From Galbula dea (Eukaryota > Chordata > Aves > Piciformes > Galbulidae), in assembly GCA_013399015.1 (NCBI GenBank), contig VWZX01002936.1, positions 124,001-188,000 of the forward strand: a DNA stretch of 64,000 nucleotides, written 5' to 3'. Position 1 is the stretch's first letter, and the number at the start of each line of letters is the position of its first letter. Below are positions 47,244 to 59,900 of the stretch, piece after piece. The notes under the pieces are model-generated. The model did no database searches and was not told where the DNA came from. It saw nothing but the letters and a program-made list of their open reading frames with translations. The position numbers and the translations under genes were made by a program.

Positions 47244-50200
47244 TCTCATGATACTGAGTTCTTGGGTGATAAAAAGTCAAATTAAATTGAATATAAATAA
47301 AATACAAAATAATGCAAGTGAGAAAGAATAATGTCTTTGTAGGGTTTGTTTCTGATATGAACAGAAACACTAACAAATGGGGTTATAATTGATTGTTCAG
47401 AGGAAATGCCAGAGTTTTGCTCAGAAGTGATCACAATAAATAGGATGTTGTTACATTTACCCATGATACACATTGACTAACATGCACAGTTCTAGTGAAA
47501 CACCAGAAAAATATAGTGACAGTAGGAGTGGTGCAGATGAAAGTAGCAAACATGATCAAAAATAGAGTATATTCCATGTGGAAAATGGCTAATTGTGACT
47601 CTTCAGTCCAGAAAAGATTTTCATGCTCTGTACCTGGTTTGAGACATGGTAGAGAAAACCTGACTCTCAGGTGATTCCTGAAGTTATTCAGGGCAGTGTA
47701 CCCACAAAACCAAACTGAACAAAAAGTGGGATAGTAAGAAACTTGCACACCTGGGTCAGTATAACCTCTGAGTCATTACTCTGCAAAGTGATGTTAGAGG
47801 GTGAGGGATTGTAGAAAAGTGTCAGAAGTGGGAAAAGGGGAATAACAGTGTAAGAGTGATTGGATAAATGAAAAATGCCTCCAGACTTCCATGGCCAACT
47901 TCTTTGTTGATCAAAATCATCATCAGGAGTGTGTCACATCTGTATGTCTGGAGCACTTGCAAAATGTGCTTGTCTTTAGAAGTGAACAGAAGATGAAATC
48001 AGTCTGCTTTGGGGTTGTGGGATTAGTCCTTTGTGCCATCTCAGGGTGCTGGCAGCAGTGTGAATTTAAGGAGGAAGGAGCCTGGGGCAGCTGTATATGT
48101 TCCTTTCAAAAAAGCCAGAGTTTTAGGAAATATAATTAGTTAAAGGCTCTGAAGATGCATTAAATTTGATTTGCACAAGCAAAGCCTCATCTTCTTCCCC
48201 AAGAGTATCCCCTTATTACATGCAGTTTTGTTTTGAAATCCCCATAGCAGAGAGAGGCAGGTTTCCTTTTGGAACATGAGTGTTTTTCCACTTCTGATCC
48301 TTGCTTACTTCGTGGAAAGGAAGATTCAGTCCACCAACAGCAGAATTAAGAAAGATGGTTTTGTGCTGTACTTTCCTGTGCTTATTAAAAGCTGCAGTTT
48401 GAGTTGAGGGAGAAAACATATTTTCTTTTTTCAGCATGAAGCTTTCTTTTTCTTACATAATACTGGTAGAAGCCTGACTTCCCTATCATTTAAACAGACA
48501 ATGGCTTTTTTGTGCCTTGGGGGTGCATTCATACCTCTTGTATCCTTTGATTTCTCCTTGAAGAGGAATAGTGAAGAACACAGCTGCAGCTGAGACATAC
48601 TGAACCTCTGAGTTTATGATTCCATCCTGGGAAGGAAACAAAAGTGTCATCTCTTTATGTGGTTCTTTTTATATCCTTGAAGCAAAGCTGTGCAGTATAC
48701 ATAGACACAGGGTTTTCACAGGTGATTTCCTATTGCTGTAAGGGAAATAATTTCCTTAACAAATTTGGGCTTGTGTGTCTAGTGCCCAAATAGGTTGCTG
48801 TTGCTTAGCTCATTTTTTTCATCTCAGTGCTTTGATTAAACCTCTTCTTTTGATGTTTTTATGATATCAGTATGAGGTTTGGTTGCTTGGTTGGGGTTTT
48901 TCTCCCTCATTAAAATAACACCATTCTCTCACATACAAAATAATGATTTCTAAGTGGAACACACCTTTCATGCCAGGTCCCCACCTACATGTTCCATTTT
49001 GAATACACACCTTTCTACCTTCTGCCTTGCTACTCTGCACTCTTATTTCTTATTTCTTCTTTATGCTTCTGCCCTTGATGATGGCCATAAACCAGCTTGA
49101 CCGGGATGTGGCTGCTGAAGCTCTGGAGGTATTGTTTGCAGCTCTGAGCATTAGTAGTATTTCATGTATTTCCCTGTTGTTCTGTTTCTGTCTGTTATCT
49201 CATACCTTTACAGAGTGAAGATGGGATTTTAAAGGGAGTTTTTAGTCTCTGTGTAGCACCTGGTGTTGCAGTGCAGGATCCTAATGAGAATGGTATTGTA
49301 AAAGCCATCGTATGGCCATACTATATAAATACTGTACTATTTAAATCCCTAAATGAGATTGAAATGGGCAATAAACTGTCCTCAGAAAGAAACTTGAGTT
49401 CAGGAAAAACAACCCTGACATCTGATCTGTCATCAAAACAAACATGGAAATGCATCAAGATCATGTAATAGTAAATAGTGAAACCAGATGCAACTGAAAC
49501 ATACGCTAGAAGTTTTCTGGATGAGGAACTGTTGTCTCCTGCCATGTACTGTCATTGTATGAAGCAGACATCTGCCACCAGGCAAATTGCAGCCATGGTT
49601 TTTTTGGCTACTGAGATGTTATGAAAAATGCCATCTGGGAAGCATGAAATTAGATGTCTTTGCCAGATTATTATGAGAGTAACCATGCTAAAACAGTAAC
49701 CAGCTACAACAGTATTTGCCTTTTGGTACTATTTACATTGAGCTGGCCTTATGACCTCCATCAATCTCATTATAGTTGGAAGAATACAGAAAATGCCAGG
49801 GGGGTTGGGTATGAGCTATGATATTTAACAAACCCTGGTAGAATGTAATAATCAAGCACATATTCTGACTCATGCACATGTCAGTCTGGACATACCAACA
49901 TTTGGAGAAGGGGGTGGGTGCTAGGAAGCAGAGTATCTATCAGTCTGTGCATAAGTTGAGACCCCTTTTGCTCTGGAGCATCACATGGTTTCCTGAGATT
50001 CTTGTGTCAGAAGCATTTCCAGGGAAGCTGGAAGCTGCTTTCTACCACTGCCTGAGAATTCAGTTGTTTTGATATGCACAATTGACAACAGTCACTAATC
50101 AGCAAGTACAAGTATACAAATACTGTGTATAAACCACCTGTTGAAATGTTGAAAGAGATGAAATTATTATTTCTAGCTAAACTTTAAAAATGTTGGAGTA

Positions 50201-52792
50201 GAGAAAGTAAGTGTGTATGTGTGAAGACTGTTAATACTAACCAGCACATGGCTGAGTCTCTTCTGAGACAGCAATTGCTGTGGACTGCTACCTAGTGAAT
50301 CAGTTCAGCCTGGGGAATAGCATGTCTTTTTCATTGCTCAGAAGATAACCATATGTAAAATGACAGTGCTTTTTAAATGTTGGTTGCTAGAAGGTGTTAA
50401 AATCCTTGGTATGGATTTTTCTTTGACCTTTTATGGAATGATTTTCCTGTGAACTGCATTGACTATCTCAGATTATTGCAACACAAATCTGAGGGCATGG
50501 AATGAGAGGAGGGAAGTTAGGAAGAATAGATTTGGTTTCCTATCCATAATCTCAGCAGGTTTCCATGATTAGAATGACTTTAGAATCCTCTCCAAAAAGA
50601 TTTGCTGTGGGGATGTTTGACTTTTTGGGACTTGAGGATGATTTCAGAGTTAACTGTCTTTGTCACTGTAGGTGTAGAACACAGGAAAGGTTGTCAAAGT
50701 AAAATCACATGTAACAATGCAGTGTAAGCCTAAGCAGAAAGAAGACACAAGAGAATAAAATAGCCACAGCAGTGTTAAAACTAACTGTACTTTATATTGG
50801 TTTACTATGACCAATGCTAAGTTGCCAAAGTAAAAATGTTAAGGATGGTGCTCAAAATTCTGTGACATTCACTCACAGATGGAATATTACTGTAAGTCAA
50901 AATACACATTCAAAATTGGTGAAGCAAAGTATTCTGAACATTCTAGGAAACATACAGAGTAGTATAGAACAAATTAAGGCAGGGAATTACTATCCATTGT
51001 AATGCTCACCCACAAGTAAGGAACATTTCTGTAAGAGTCTTAAATGTCTTTCCCCTTCTCTACGATGTACACAGATACTCAAAAGTGTATGCTGATACAC
51101 TATCTGTTTGTAGCTTCATACATCATGCTTAGCAAGCCAGTTATGATCTCAGTATTAATTCACATAAAGACTAAACACAATATGGAGTTATTCCACTCTT
51201 CAACCTTGGATATCTTGTTGGAAGTCTAAATCAGCTGGATATCTGCAAGGCTAACCTGAGTCTGGAGTAGTAAAACAAAGTACCACTCCAATCACCTGGA
51301 GATGCTGATCTTTTCAGAGAAGAGAACAGTCCCACTAAATGAGAATTCAGGAAAGCAAGGGTAGATTTCTAGCTACTGTAGATGCAACTAAACTTTTCTG
51401 CCTTGTGAATGATTGGTTAGAACCAGGCTGTGACTGCCATGGGTGGCACCGAATCAACAGTGGAGCTGCCCTGGTATGAATTCTAGAATTCAATTCTTTG
51501 TTTTCTGGAAGAATCTTAAAAATCTTAAGCTTATTTTGCATAAGTAGCTCCTTACTAATGAACCCTGGTATTATTATTAGAAAATGACATCTTGGTGATA
51601 TTTAGAATGGGTTAAATTTACCAGCTTGTCTATTTCCAATGGTTAAATGCTGTTGGCATGGAAATCTACATTTCTAAGATAAGATGCTAATGTTCTCAAC
51701 ATCCAAGTGAGCCTGTAACTTCAAGACCAAATTGTGAATTGTATTTCAAATAAATAAGAAGGCTTTCCTGTGGATTTTTTCAACATAAAGTATGATTTTT
51801 TTTCCCCATTTAACTAGTTGCTTATGAAGATTTGGATAATACCATCTTTTACAGCAGCTAGTTAGGGACAGTCCCTTCTTTCTTTTGATGATATCATCTT
51901 GCTCTCTGTGAGGTAAAATTGTTGCTTTAACTTTCCTAGATTGTCTTGAAGTTGGAACTTTATCCTGAAGGTTTGAGATCTTTTTTGTCTATAAAAAGCT
52001 CTGAATTTGAGTATTTCTCTCAGACTGATGAAATAACTCACTTGTAGGGCATAAGTAGGGAAATCTGAGTCAAAGAGGAAAGGCAAATGTGTTCATTAGC
52101 TGCTAATGTTTTGATGAAACCTGAAATCTAGAAGTACTGCAGATCTGAACAAGAAGTGAATTTTGTAGTCTTGAACAGTTCAGTGTGTCCTTAGGCCCAG
52201 ACCTTTATGTTATTTTTACAGTGAACTGTACGAAGGAGATATTCTGCTCCCAGATGTAGTCAGTATCTTTACAGGCCTTTTTTTTGGACAATCTAGTCCT
52301 TGGCTGCTGCTGCTGGCTTTAATGAGTGCATGGTTCAGTTGTCTCTGCCCATTTTCTGTCTGTCAGACAAGCTGCATTCAGCTTCAGAAGGGTTTCAGTT
52401 TTCCTTCATGTAATTCTTGTTCTTCGTTGAAATTGGTTCAACAATACAGATATAGAAGGTGTTGAAATAGGAACTTTACACAACAAAAATGGAGGAGGAG
52501 AGATTAATTTCTTCTTACATTATAAAAAACCTGGAATTTTATAGGGCAAGAGGAAGATCATTCTCTTGTTCTCCTTCCAAACAAGCATATAGGTGCTTTT
52601 TATGAAAGTAATAAAGATGATTCATATAGTTGATAAAAATCTGTCACTCGGGTACAGGACAAATTATACTAAATCAGGATTAGAATATTTGGAGTACATT
52701 CAATTTTGGATTGTACCTAAATAGTTGTTTAGAATATAATTAAAAATGTTAAAGTCCCTCCTTTCCATTTTCCTGAATATTTACATTTAAAT
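47244..52792. other. unique sequence, no gene seen
   Basis: About 5.5 kb of AT-rich DNA. It holds a short GC-richer codon-like stretch at 49078-49128 followed by a donor-like GAG|GTATTG (see findings). A frame of 105 codons on the minus strand at 47431-47748 is of chance length. No repeat family was recognised. Confidence 0.5.
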
Positions 52793-52862
52793 CACAGAAT
52801 CACCGAGTGTTAGGAGTTGGAAGAGACCTCAAAAGATCATCTAGTCCAATGCCCCCTGCATG
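52793..52862 (-). mobile_element. CR1 LINE 3' tip
   Basis: Antisense CR1 tip: CACAGAATCACCGAGTGTTA, GGAGTTGGAAGAGACCTC and AGATCATCTAGTCCAATGCC. The match stops after CCCCTGCATGAC, giving about 70 bp. Subfamily wording is like 17090 and 33834. Confidence 0.92.
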
Positions 52863-52919
52863 ACTTTAAAATGCAATAAAGATCAGAAGTAAGCTTTTTA
52901 TAAATAACCCACACTTCAA
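52863..52919. other. short spacer
   Basis: Unique spacer between a clear CR1 tip and a weaker CR1-like segment. The two may be parts of one decayed insertion. Confidence 0.4.
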
Positions 52920-53130
52920 AACAAATCTTACTGTCTTTCATATCCCTCTTGGAACTAAATAGCTCCAGTTCTTCCAATCTCTCTTCATTTGCCATTTTCT
53001 AAACAGCCTGTAGCTCCCTCCGGCCTTCAGCTTATTCATATTTCTTTGATGCATTATCCCACCAGAGGAGTTCTCAGTGCACGAGAACAAATACTTTGCC
53101 TTCATAATACTATAGTGCTCTAACATAGTA
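52920..53130 (-). mobile_element. possible degraded CR1 ORF2 segment
   Basis: The + strand order resembles the reversed CR1 ORF2 region downstream of the RT core: AATAGCTCCAGTTCTTCCAA then TCTCTCTTCATTTGCC (like CCCAGTTCTCTCAACCTTTC), and later CACCAGAGGAGTTCTCAG and ATACTTTGCCTTCATAATAC. The minus-strand frame 53126-52938 is open but does not give a clean CR1 protein. The call rests on weak eye alignment only. Confidence 0.3.
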
Positions 53131-53432
53131 CCCTCTCACTACTCTCCAGGTGAGTGTTATTCTGAAAAAAGTACAGCCTTACTTATTTATCACTAGCTTC
53201 CAAACCTGTTGGAACACCTGCACAACCAGTTGATCCATTCTTAGTTTTTCTTTTGATTAATTTGATACTTGCTGGTGTGCAAAGTAAGATCAGAGGTGTT
53301 AAAGCTGCACATTTCTAACCCTAAAGTCAGTATCTGGGGATGGTGCTGAAAAGTTAGTTGGCAAAAGTTAATATTACATTTTTCAGATCAAACTTCTAGA
53401 TTTTCATTTAAACTTGCAACAGCTGATTTAGC

Positions 53433-53582
53433 AGTAAATTAAATAGATAAATTAAATGGGGGAGGGTGTTGGTTGGTTTTGGTTTGTGGGGTTTTTTTGT
53501 GTGGTTTTTAGGGAGGTGGGGGTTTTTTTGTTGGTTTATTTGTTGGGGTTTTTGTTGTTGTTTTTGTTTTGGTTTTGTTGTG
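53433..53582 (+). repeat. 150-bp C-free G/T-rich tract
   Basis: No C occurs on the + strand for 150 bp. The core from 53458 is built from G runs (3-5 bases) alternating with T runs (up to 7) and GGTTT/GTTGTT units. It is irregular rather than a clean microsatellite. Confidence 0.9.
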
Positions 53583-53693
53583 CTTTTTTTATTTTAACTC
53601 AAAATTATGTCCTTTAATGCTTTGGTGATTTAGGACTTATAAGGCAAACAGATCCTTGATGTTATATAATAGGCTGTATTGTTAACACTGGTT

Positions 53694-53707
53694 AAAAAAA
53701 AAAAAAA
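53694..53707. repeat. A14 homopolymer
   Basis: Fourteen A with no recognised retroposon upstream. Confidence 0.85.
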
Positions 53708-55376
53708 CAGATTAGTAAAAGCATCACTTTACCTATATGAGTAATACTTCAAAATTCTAATTCAAAAATATTTTCCACATTTTAAAGACTTGTATTGAGG
53801 CATTGTTAAACACTGGGTATAGTGAATTTCTACCTTTTTGTTCAGTCTTCAAGTAGGCAGACTTGAGTGTAGGACATAAAGAACAAGTGACTGCTTATCA
53901 GTAGTTGTTGACTGATCTTTACTAAGGCAGAAGAAGAAAGATTCAAATTAGGACCAAAAACTATCAATATGCACACAGAGCTCTCAAGAGACTCTGTTGT
54001 TATCGTTGGTACTGAGAACTAGAATCCTTCAAACTATAGTTACCCTGCAGCAAGAAACTGCATTCCTAACCCTGTCAGGAGCCTGACAGGTGACAATAAA
54101 AGAGTAAATTATAGTAGTGGGCTCAGAAGACTCAGGATATTGTCAAATATTTTAAATATTCAAATAGCTTGCAACTAAATATGCCTTGTTCAGACCAGTG
54201 GCTTCATTTCTGGCTGGAGTCTGGAAATAGGATAGAAATTTGCAGTTATTGGTTGTCTACAGTTTGCATAAAAGTTTCATGTTCTCCTAATTTCCTCCAT
54301 TTTAATATTGTTTTGTTTTAATTTTGATCCTCTCTTTTGAAACATCAGGGAGCTTTATTTTTAGGTAGATGATTTAAGTTGACTACTTAAGTTGTTGTGG
54401 GCAGTTATACCACAGCCCATGAATCTGCAGCTGCTTTTCAGCATTTTTCTGATTTTATTCAAACTATTACTTAAATTTAGGGAAAAAAAAATCAAAAATC
54501 AACATTGACTGTTTTCCTTGGCTAGCATGTTTTTACTAAAAATGCTTATTTTCCCTTCTGTAATATTTTTCCCCTGCATATAAGTGCTGGAAAATAGGTT
54601 TGGTCATTAGAAAAATTTTGCAAGTTTATATTATGTTTTCGTAATTCACCAGAATATTGAAGGACTTATTTTAAGATCATTTTGATTGCCATATCCTTAA
54701 ATATTCAGTGACACTTTTTAGATGTGACTCTCAATTTACTGTCTACTGTCCCATAAGCAATAACAAAGATATGTTGAAAGCTCTTTTTACTTGTCAAATT
54801 AAAAGGTGAGAATCTATTTTTTTTCAGCATCAAAAAAAACCCCAAACATTTAAGGTTTTTTTTTTTCCCACCACATACAAGGTATTTGGGTTTTTACCTT
54901 CAGTCTTATGTGACTCTGATAAATCCAAAGAGACTTGGACCAGAGTTTCCAATAACATTTTGCTATACAGAAAATGTCAACGCAGACAGACACAGATTCA
55001 GAACATTATAGTCACATGAAAGCTGTGTGACATCAAGAGTCTCTTGGCATATTGCACTGTTGAGAGTGGTAGAAAGAGTTTAACAGGAATTGATTTCTTC
55101 TAGTGTGTACAACAAAAGGTTTGATGAAGGGATGTGAAACTTATTAAAGGAGAATTACATAAATATTAGAGAATATTACTATGAAAAAAAATATTTTCAT
55201 TTTATATGCTGTACTTCTGCTGTAGCTCAGTAGCCTCTTTACAGTGGATGGAAATTTAAGTCACAAGTTGGTAACAGGTAGACAAAGGACACTTTTACAG
55301 GAGAAAAAAGGTGGTTTACTCATCCTAGTTTAAAAAGATGGCCAATTTTCAGTTCCATATCACTCATTTAATTAGT

Positions 55377-55409
55377 GTTTTGTTTATTTGTTTGGGTTTG
55401 TTTTGTTTT
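55377..55409 (+). repeat. GTTTG/GTTTT-rich tract
   Basis: Irregular T-rich units with G spacing and no C until the end. It is similar in kind to the other + strand G/T tracts. Confidence 0.7.
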
Positions 55410-55886
55410 CTAAAGATCTTTTACAGCACAAAGAGGAGCATGTATGTACAGGGAAATTCATCACTACTGAATCTAAAGTTGTAGTCATTATTAAGTGTCT
55501 TGTTGATACTGCATGGTTTTGATTTTAGGTTTTGTTGGTTTTTTTCTAAAGCAAATTGTGCCTGTTTGAAACTTCTCCAGTGGATATTTTTTCTGGTTAG
55601 CAGACAAAGCTGTGAACACAGCCAAAAGACTGATGTAGTTGTCTGCCAAATCCAAACCATGTTTTGTGAGTACAGGAAGGTAGAAGTGTCTTGGGTGCCT
55701 TTAACTTTGAGATGTAGAAACATTATCAGAAATGTAGCCAGGCCAGCTCTGTTTGCTCAAAATCTAACTTGAATTTTTCTCTTCTCTGTGTGAAGGCAGC
55801 TAAATGTTTTTGTTCTCTTAACCTGTGAGTCACCTAATGAAATACTCTTGCCATTTCAGCCTGCAAGAGGTTGCAGGCAAAAAAGG

Positions 55887-56960
55887 ATCACAGCATAGTT
55901 CAAGTTGGAAGGGACCTGCAGGGGGCTTGAGTCTGACCTCCTGCTTAAAGCAGCTGGCTCTGGGGTCAGATCAAGTTGCTCAAGACTTTATTTAGTCACA
56001 TCTTGGAAACATCCAAGGATGGAGACAGCAGCACCTCTCTGGGTAACCAGACAAACTTGTGGATTTTCCTTATGGAGGAAAAAAGATTTTGTTGAATCCT
56101 TCCTCCAACATATACAGATACTTCTTGATGGCAGCCCTGCTCTCAAGTGTGTTGACAGTTGCCCTCATATTGGTGTTATGTGCAAATTTGAAGCATGCAT
56201 TCTGTCATCTCTTCCATGGCATTGATAAAGATATTAAAAGGGACAGGTCTCAGAACTTTCACTTGTCACAGGCATCCAGATATAGTGCAATCCATTTACC
56301 ATCACCCTCTGAGTCCAGTCATCCAGACATTTTTAAAATGCATCTTTCCAGTCTGTAATGACCTAACAAGAATAATGTGGGAGTTGGTGTTGAAAGCCTT
56401 GTCAAAGTAAATGGTATCTATTGCTCTTTCATCATCCACAAATTAGATCTTTTTATCATAGAAGGCAATCAGGTTGGTTAGGCATGAATTATCCTTAATA
56501 AATCTGTGCTGACTGTTCCCCTTAGTCTCCTTTGTGCTGAAGATGTTCAAAGAGTACTTGCTCCATGATTTTCCTAGTGACTTAAATTGTCTGGCCAGTA
56601 GTTTCCCACGTTGACATTTTGATGTTTTTGAAGATGCTTTCTCCAGTTGTTGATTATCTCTCCTAATCTCCATGATTTCTAACAATGAGAATGGCCTTTC
56701 AAGGACACACCTGGTTTTCTCAACACCCTCAGATGCAATGTTTTGGATCCCAGTGACTCTGTCCCAAGTAATTTCTACCTGCATCTTCTTCTGTTACTGA
56801 TAGTTCACCTTCTCTTTGAGCCCTTTGACCAAGAACCAGAGGCCTTTTCATAGAAGACTAAGGCAAAGGTGTTGTTGAGTAGCAACAAAGTCTCAGAAGT
56901 CTCTGCTGTCACTTATCTCATTCACCAGCAGTCCCACATTTGCCTTTTTCAGCCTTTTGC
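55887..56960 (-). mobile_element. CR1 LINE (Y-type), 1.07 kb with internal deletion
   Basis: Antisense CR1 copy with many substitutions. The 3' part (55887 to about 56060) shows ATCACAGCATAGTTCAAGTT, GGAAGGGACCTGCAGG and ACCTCCTGCTTAAAGCAG, typical of CR1-Y-like ends. From about 56130 the reversed RT region appears: TATGTGCAAATTTG (FADD neighbourhood), GCATTGATAAAGATATTAAA, TGTTGAAAGCCTTGTCAAAG, ATAGAAGGCAATCAGGTTGG and TCCATGATTTTCCTAGTGA. The upstream ORF2 follows, with AAGACTAAGGCAAAGGTGTT and CCAGCAGTCCCACATTTGCC. Several hundred bp of the post-RT ORF2 normally found between these parts are missing. The right border near 56960 is approximate. Confidence 0.9.
56100..56950 (-). pseudogene. 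CR1 ORF2 reverse transcriptase remnant, badly broken
   Basis: Reverse transcriptase coding region of the Y-type CR1 in which no minus-strand frame remains open across more than about 113 codons (56784-56443). The order of nucleotide blocks, rather than a readable protein, identifies it. The part after the RT core is deleted. It is older than the 25964 and 63208 copies. Confidence 0.75.
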
Positions 56961-59900
56961 CATTAGTGGAGCAGTAGGATGCATGAAGTGTGGCTCACCC
57001 TGTGTGTGACAATTCCAGGGTTTTTGTTCCGGGCTGCTGGAGGTTGTACAGACCTGATCTAGTCTGCTCATGTTAAGTGCTTACTGTCTTCCTATAAATG
57101 CCCAGATATTTGAATATGATCTTGGCTCTCATACAAAGAACTTAATATCCAAGAAGCACTGTCTGGTAATCAGAGCAGAGAAACTAATGGCTGGAGCTTG
57201 TAAACATAGCCTTTTTTAAACAGAAGTCTTACTGGGGGTTCAAACATCTTCAGCATGTGTACTGTATAGAGGATGATGCACTGGTATCTCCAGTAGAAGC
57301 TAGAGAGAAACAGACCTATCTAGAATTAACCTATTTAGTTAGTTGACTCTAGATTTTTTAATGGTATCAGGCCAACAGTTTCCTGACTTGAGAAAAGCAG
57401 TTATATTTATTTTACATGTACTAAAATACAAAAAATGGAGAAGTTGGGAGCTTTGCAGATATGAGAGATGATGTGACTCTAAGGGGTACAGCATTTGGAA
57501 AAACTGAATTACAACAGTGTTAGTTAACAATGAACTGCAACCAAGTTAGTAGAAACAAACTGTGGGACCAGTTCAGCATCTATTTGTGTCTAGTAAAGCC
57601 CTGTTGAATGTTAAGAGTGTAACTGAATGCTGTATGGGTCCAGGCAATGGTTGTCTTATATACCTGAAAGTCATTCCTCTTGCAAAATGTGGGAGAACAG
57701 AATACTTCACCTTGCAGCAGAAATGGTGCTGTAGCCCTGGCACTTTTCTGTTGCAATATTTGTGTTTGCTGAAGCATTGATTTCATGAATGAGACAGTCA
57801 ATGGACAGCTCTGTAGGCTGGGTATAGTGAAGACACTGCTGTGAGATACACACAGTCCTGTGATTGCCATTTCCTTGCCACCCCCTTGCCCTCATACAGT
57901 GGCACACCCAGACCATGCCCCAAGTCATGGCAAGTGGGAGTCTGAAGGCTTGTGGGTAGCAAAGGACAGTCTGCAACTTGTATCTTGGGTGAACACCTCA
58001 AAATAGCAACCTTATCAGGGCTAGCCCTCTCATTCCATCTCTTTTTGTTAAAGATGTTTATATGTTTCAAGATGAGTCAAATAGTTTCTGGTTTCCTCAG
58101 AAAAACAGTAACAAAAGCTTTACTTTATTATTAACTCTTTTTTTTTAGAATGGTGGAACCCTAAAGCATCTATTATTTGCATGCATATACTATTTACAGA
58201 GTGAGTTTGATATTTGGGGTTGAATTTTACTGTTTTCTGACACTGAATTATTTAGTTTAATTAAATCAAGAGTTTATTAGAGTGTTTTTGGTGGATTTAA
58301 TAGATTTGTGCCAAGCATTGTGAAAGCAGAAGAAAACTTACATTTTTTTATGCTACTTACATTTTAAAAAGGTTATTTCCACATTTCAAAATGGATTCTG
58401 TAGGTAGTAAAAATAACTTCCAGTTTCTTTCACCTTTTTGTCTCACATTTTTATAATTCTGTGTAATTTTTCCTGCCATGCTTTAGGAAGTAACAATTAC
58501 CTCTATGCAAAACTAGTATTTACAGCTATAATATTTCGTGGCCTTAAAAAAAAAAAAAGATGGGAGTGTGGGGAATGCATAGCCTTTTGTTGGAGGGGGT
58601 CTAAAGTTAGGCACAATGAGATTGGGAAAATTTCTTAGTCATTGCATTTTAAAATCTACACTGAACATCTCTAGGAGAAGCAATGACAGTGATAGATTCT
58701 CTGTATCAGAAGACTGATTTCCTTCACTTGTAAATGTGTTCCTAAACTTATGTAGTAGAGCACTTTGTTCTGTCATGCAAGGACATTGTCTTTGAGCTAA
58801 GCAAGGGTCAAAAAGAAAATTTTGATGCATAAAATTTTGAAGTGAATGATGAGCTGTGTGATTGCAGAATTTAAGAGTGAAATTATTAAACAGCTATTCA
58901 AAGATAAGCCAGTTAACACAAGCAGTTGTTTACTGGATAGGTGAAGCCATCTTGCTGAAGTCAGTCTCATGCATAATGAACAGTTTTGAGGGAATAATTA
59001 TAAAGCAAGATGAGCATGCCTAGATATATAAGCATAATAAGAACACCATGAAGTTACAGTACTTTGTGTAGGGAGAGATTTTGCTGTTTGGAAATACTTT
59101 TTCTGTATTTGTGATTCTCATTTGAAATTGGCTTTCCTAAGAGTAAATATGTCCCTGCTGTTTTTAGAGTATACTTTGTGAAAGTTCTGCTTTGGATAAT
59201 TGGAAATTTAAGAGACTGTATGTGTGCAAAAAAGTAATGCATACTGATAGAAAATAAGTAACCTATCTTATGTGCCCATCTAATTTTTCTTAGCCATATG
59301 TAATTTCAAATGAAACAGTGCAGTATTAAGTGAATCCAATTGATGAGAACTAGAAATTACATTCTATGTAACATTGAATTCAGCATAAATGAGTAAATAG
59401 AAGAAATAATACATGCCTTTCTAAATTCTAAGCATACCACCAGCATAAAATATAGATTCTGCTCTGCAGTATCATTCCATTATAGGTTATTTTTTCAGCA
59501 TCTGATAGCATCAAGCACAGAAATACCAATAATTACAGTGCACTTGTGCATAGGAGTAAATCAGCCATGGATTATTGAGGTTGCCCTTGGAGGAGGAGAA
59601 ATCCATGAGGAGACAGTTATGAGAAGTTCCTAGAGCTGAAATATACACCACCACGTTGGGGAGAAGCAATGCTGAATGCCAACAAGCTCTGTGCATCTTT
59701 TTTCTGAACCTGAGACATCAGTCAGGCAAAACAATGGTTATTATTTTTTTTATTAAGATTATCAAATATCTTAGAATATCTTACAGCAGCTTCCACACTG
59801 AAGAGTTTAATATGAAGGTTCATGTCTGCTTTGCATCCTCAAATGACATGAAGCATCCTGATTCTGGTTTTTAATCTTTCTGTGATGAAGGAGATATTTT

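Larger units (their letters stand above)
53131..55886. other. unique sequence with low-complexity tracts
   Basis: About 2.75 kb. Contains the C-free G/T tract (53433-53582), A14 at 53694-53707, a perfect 10-bp inverted repeat at 54832-54863 and a GTTTG-rich tract at 55377-55409. No gene or interspersed repeat was recognised. Confidence 0.5.

Noticed and set aside
53065..53149. Donor-like CCAG|GTGAGT near 53148 with an upstream acceptor
   Set aside because: All frames are closed within the segment, and it overlaps a likely decayed CR1 piece.
55905..56410. Overlapping + strand frames of 71-106 codons
   Set aside because: They are antisense shadows of the Y-type CR1 copy.
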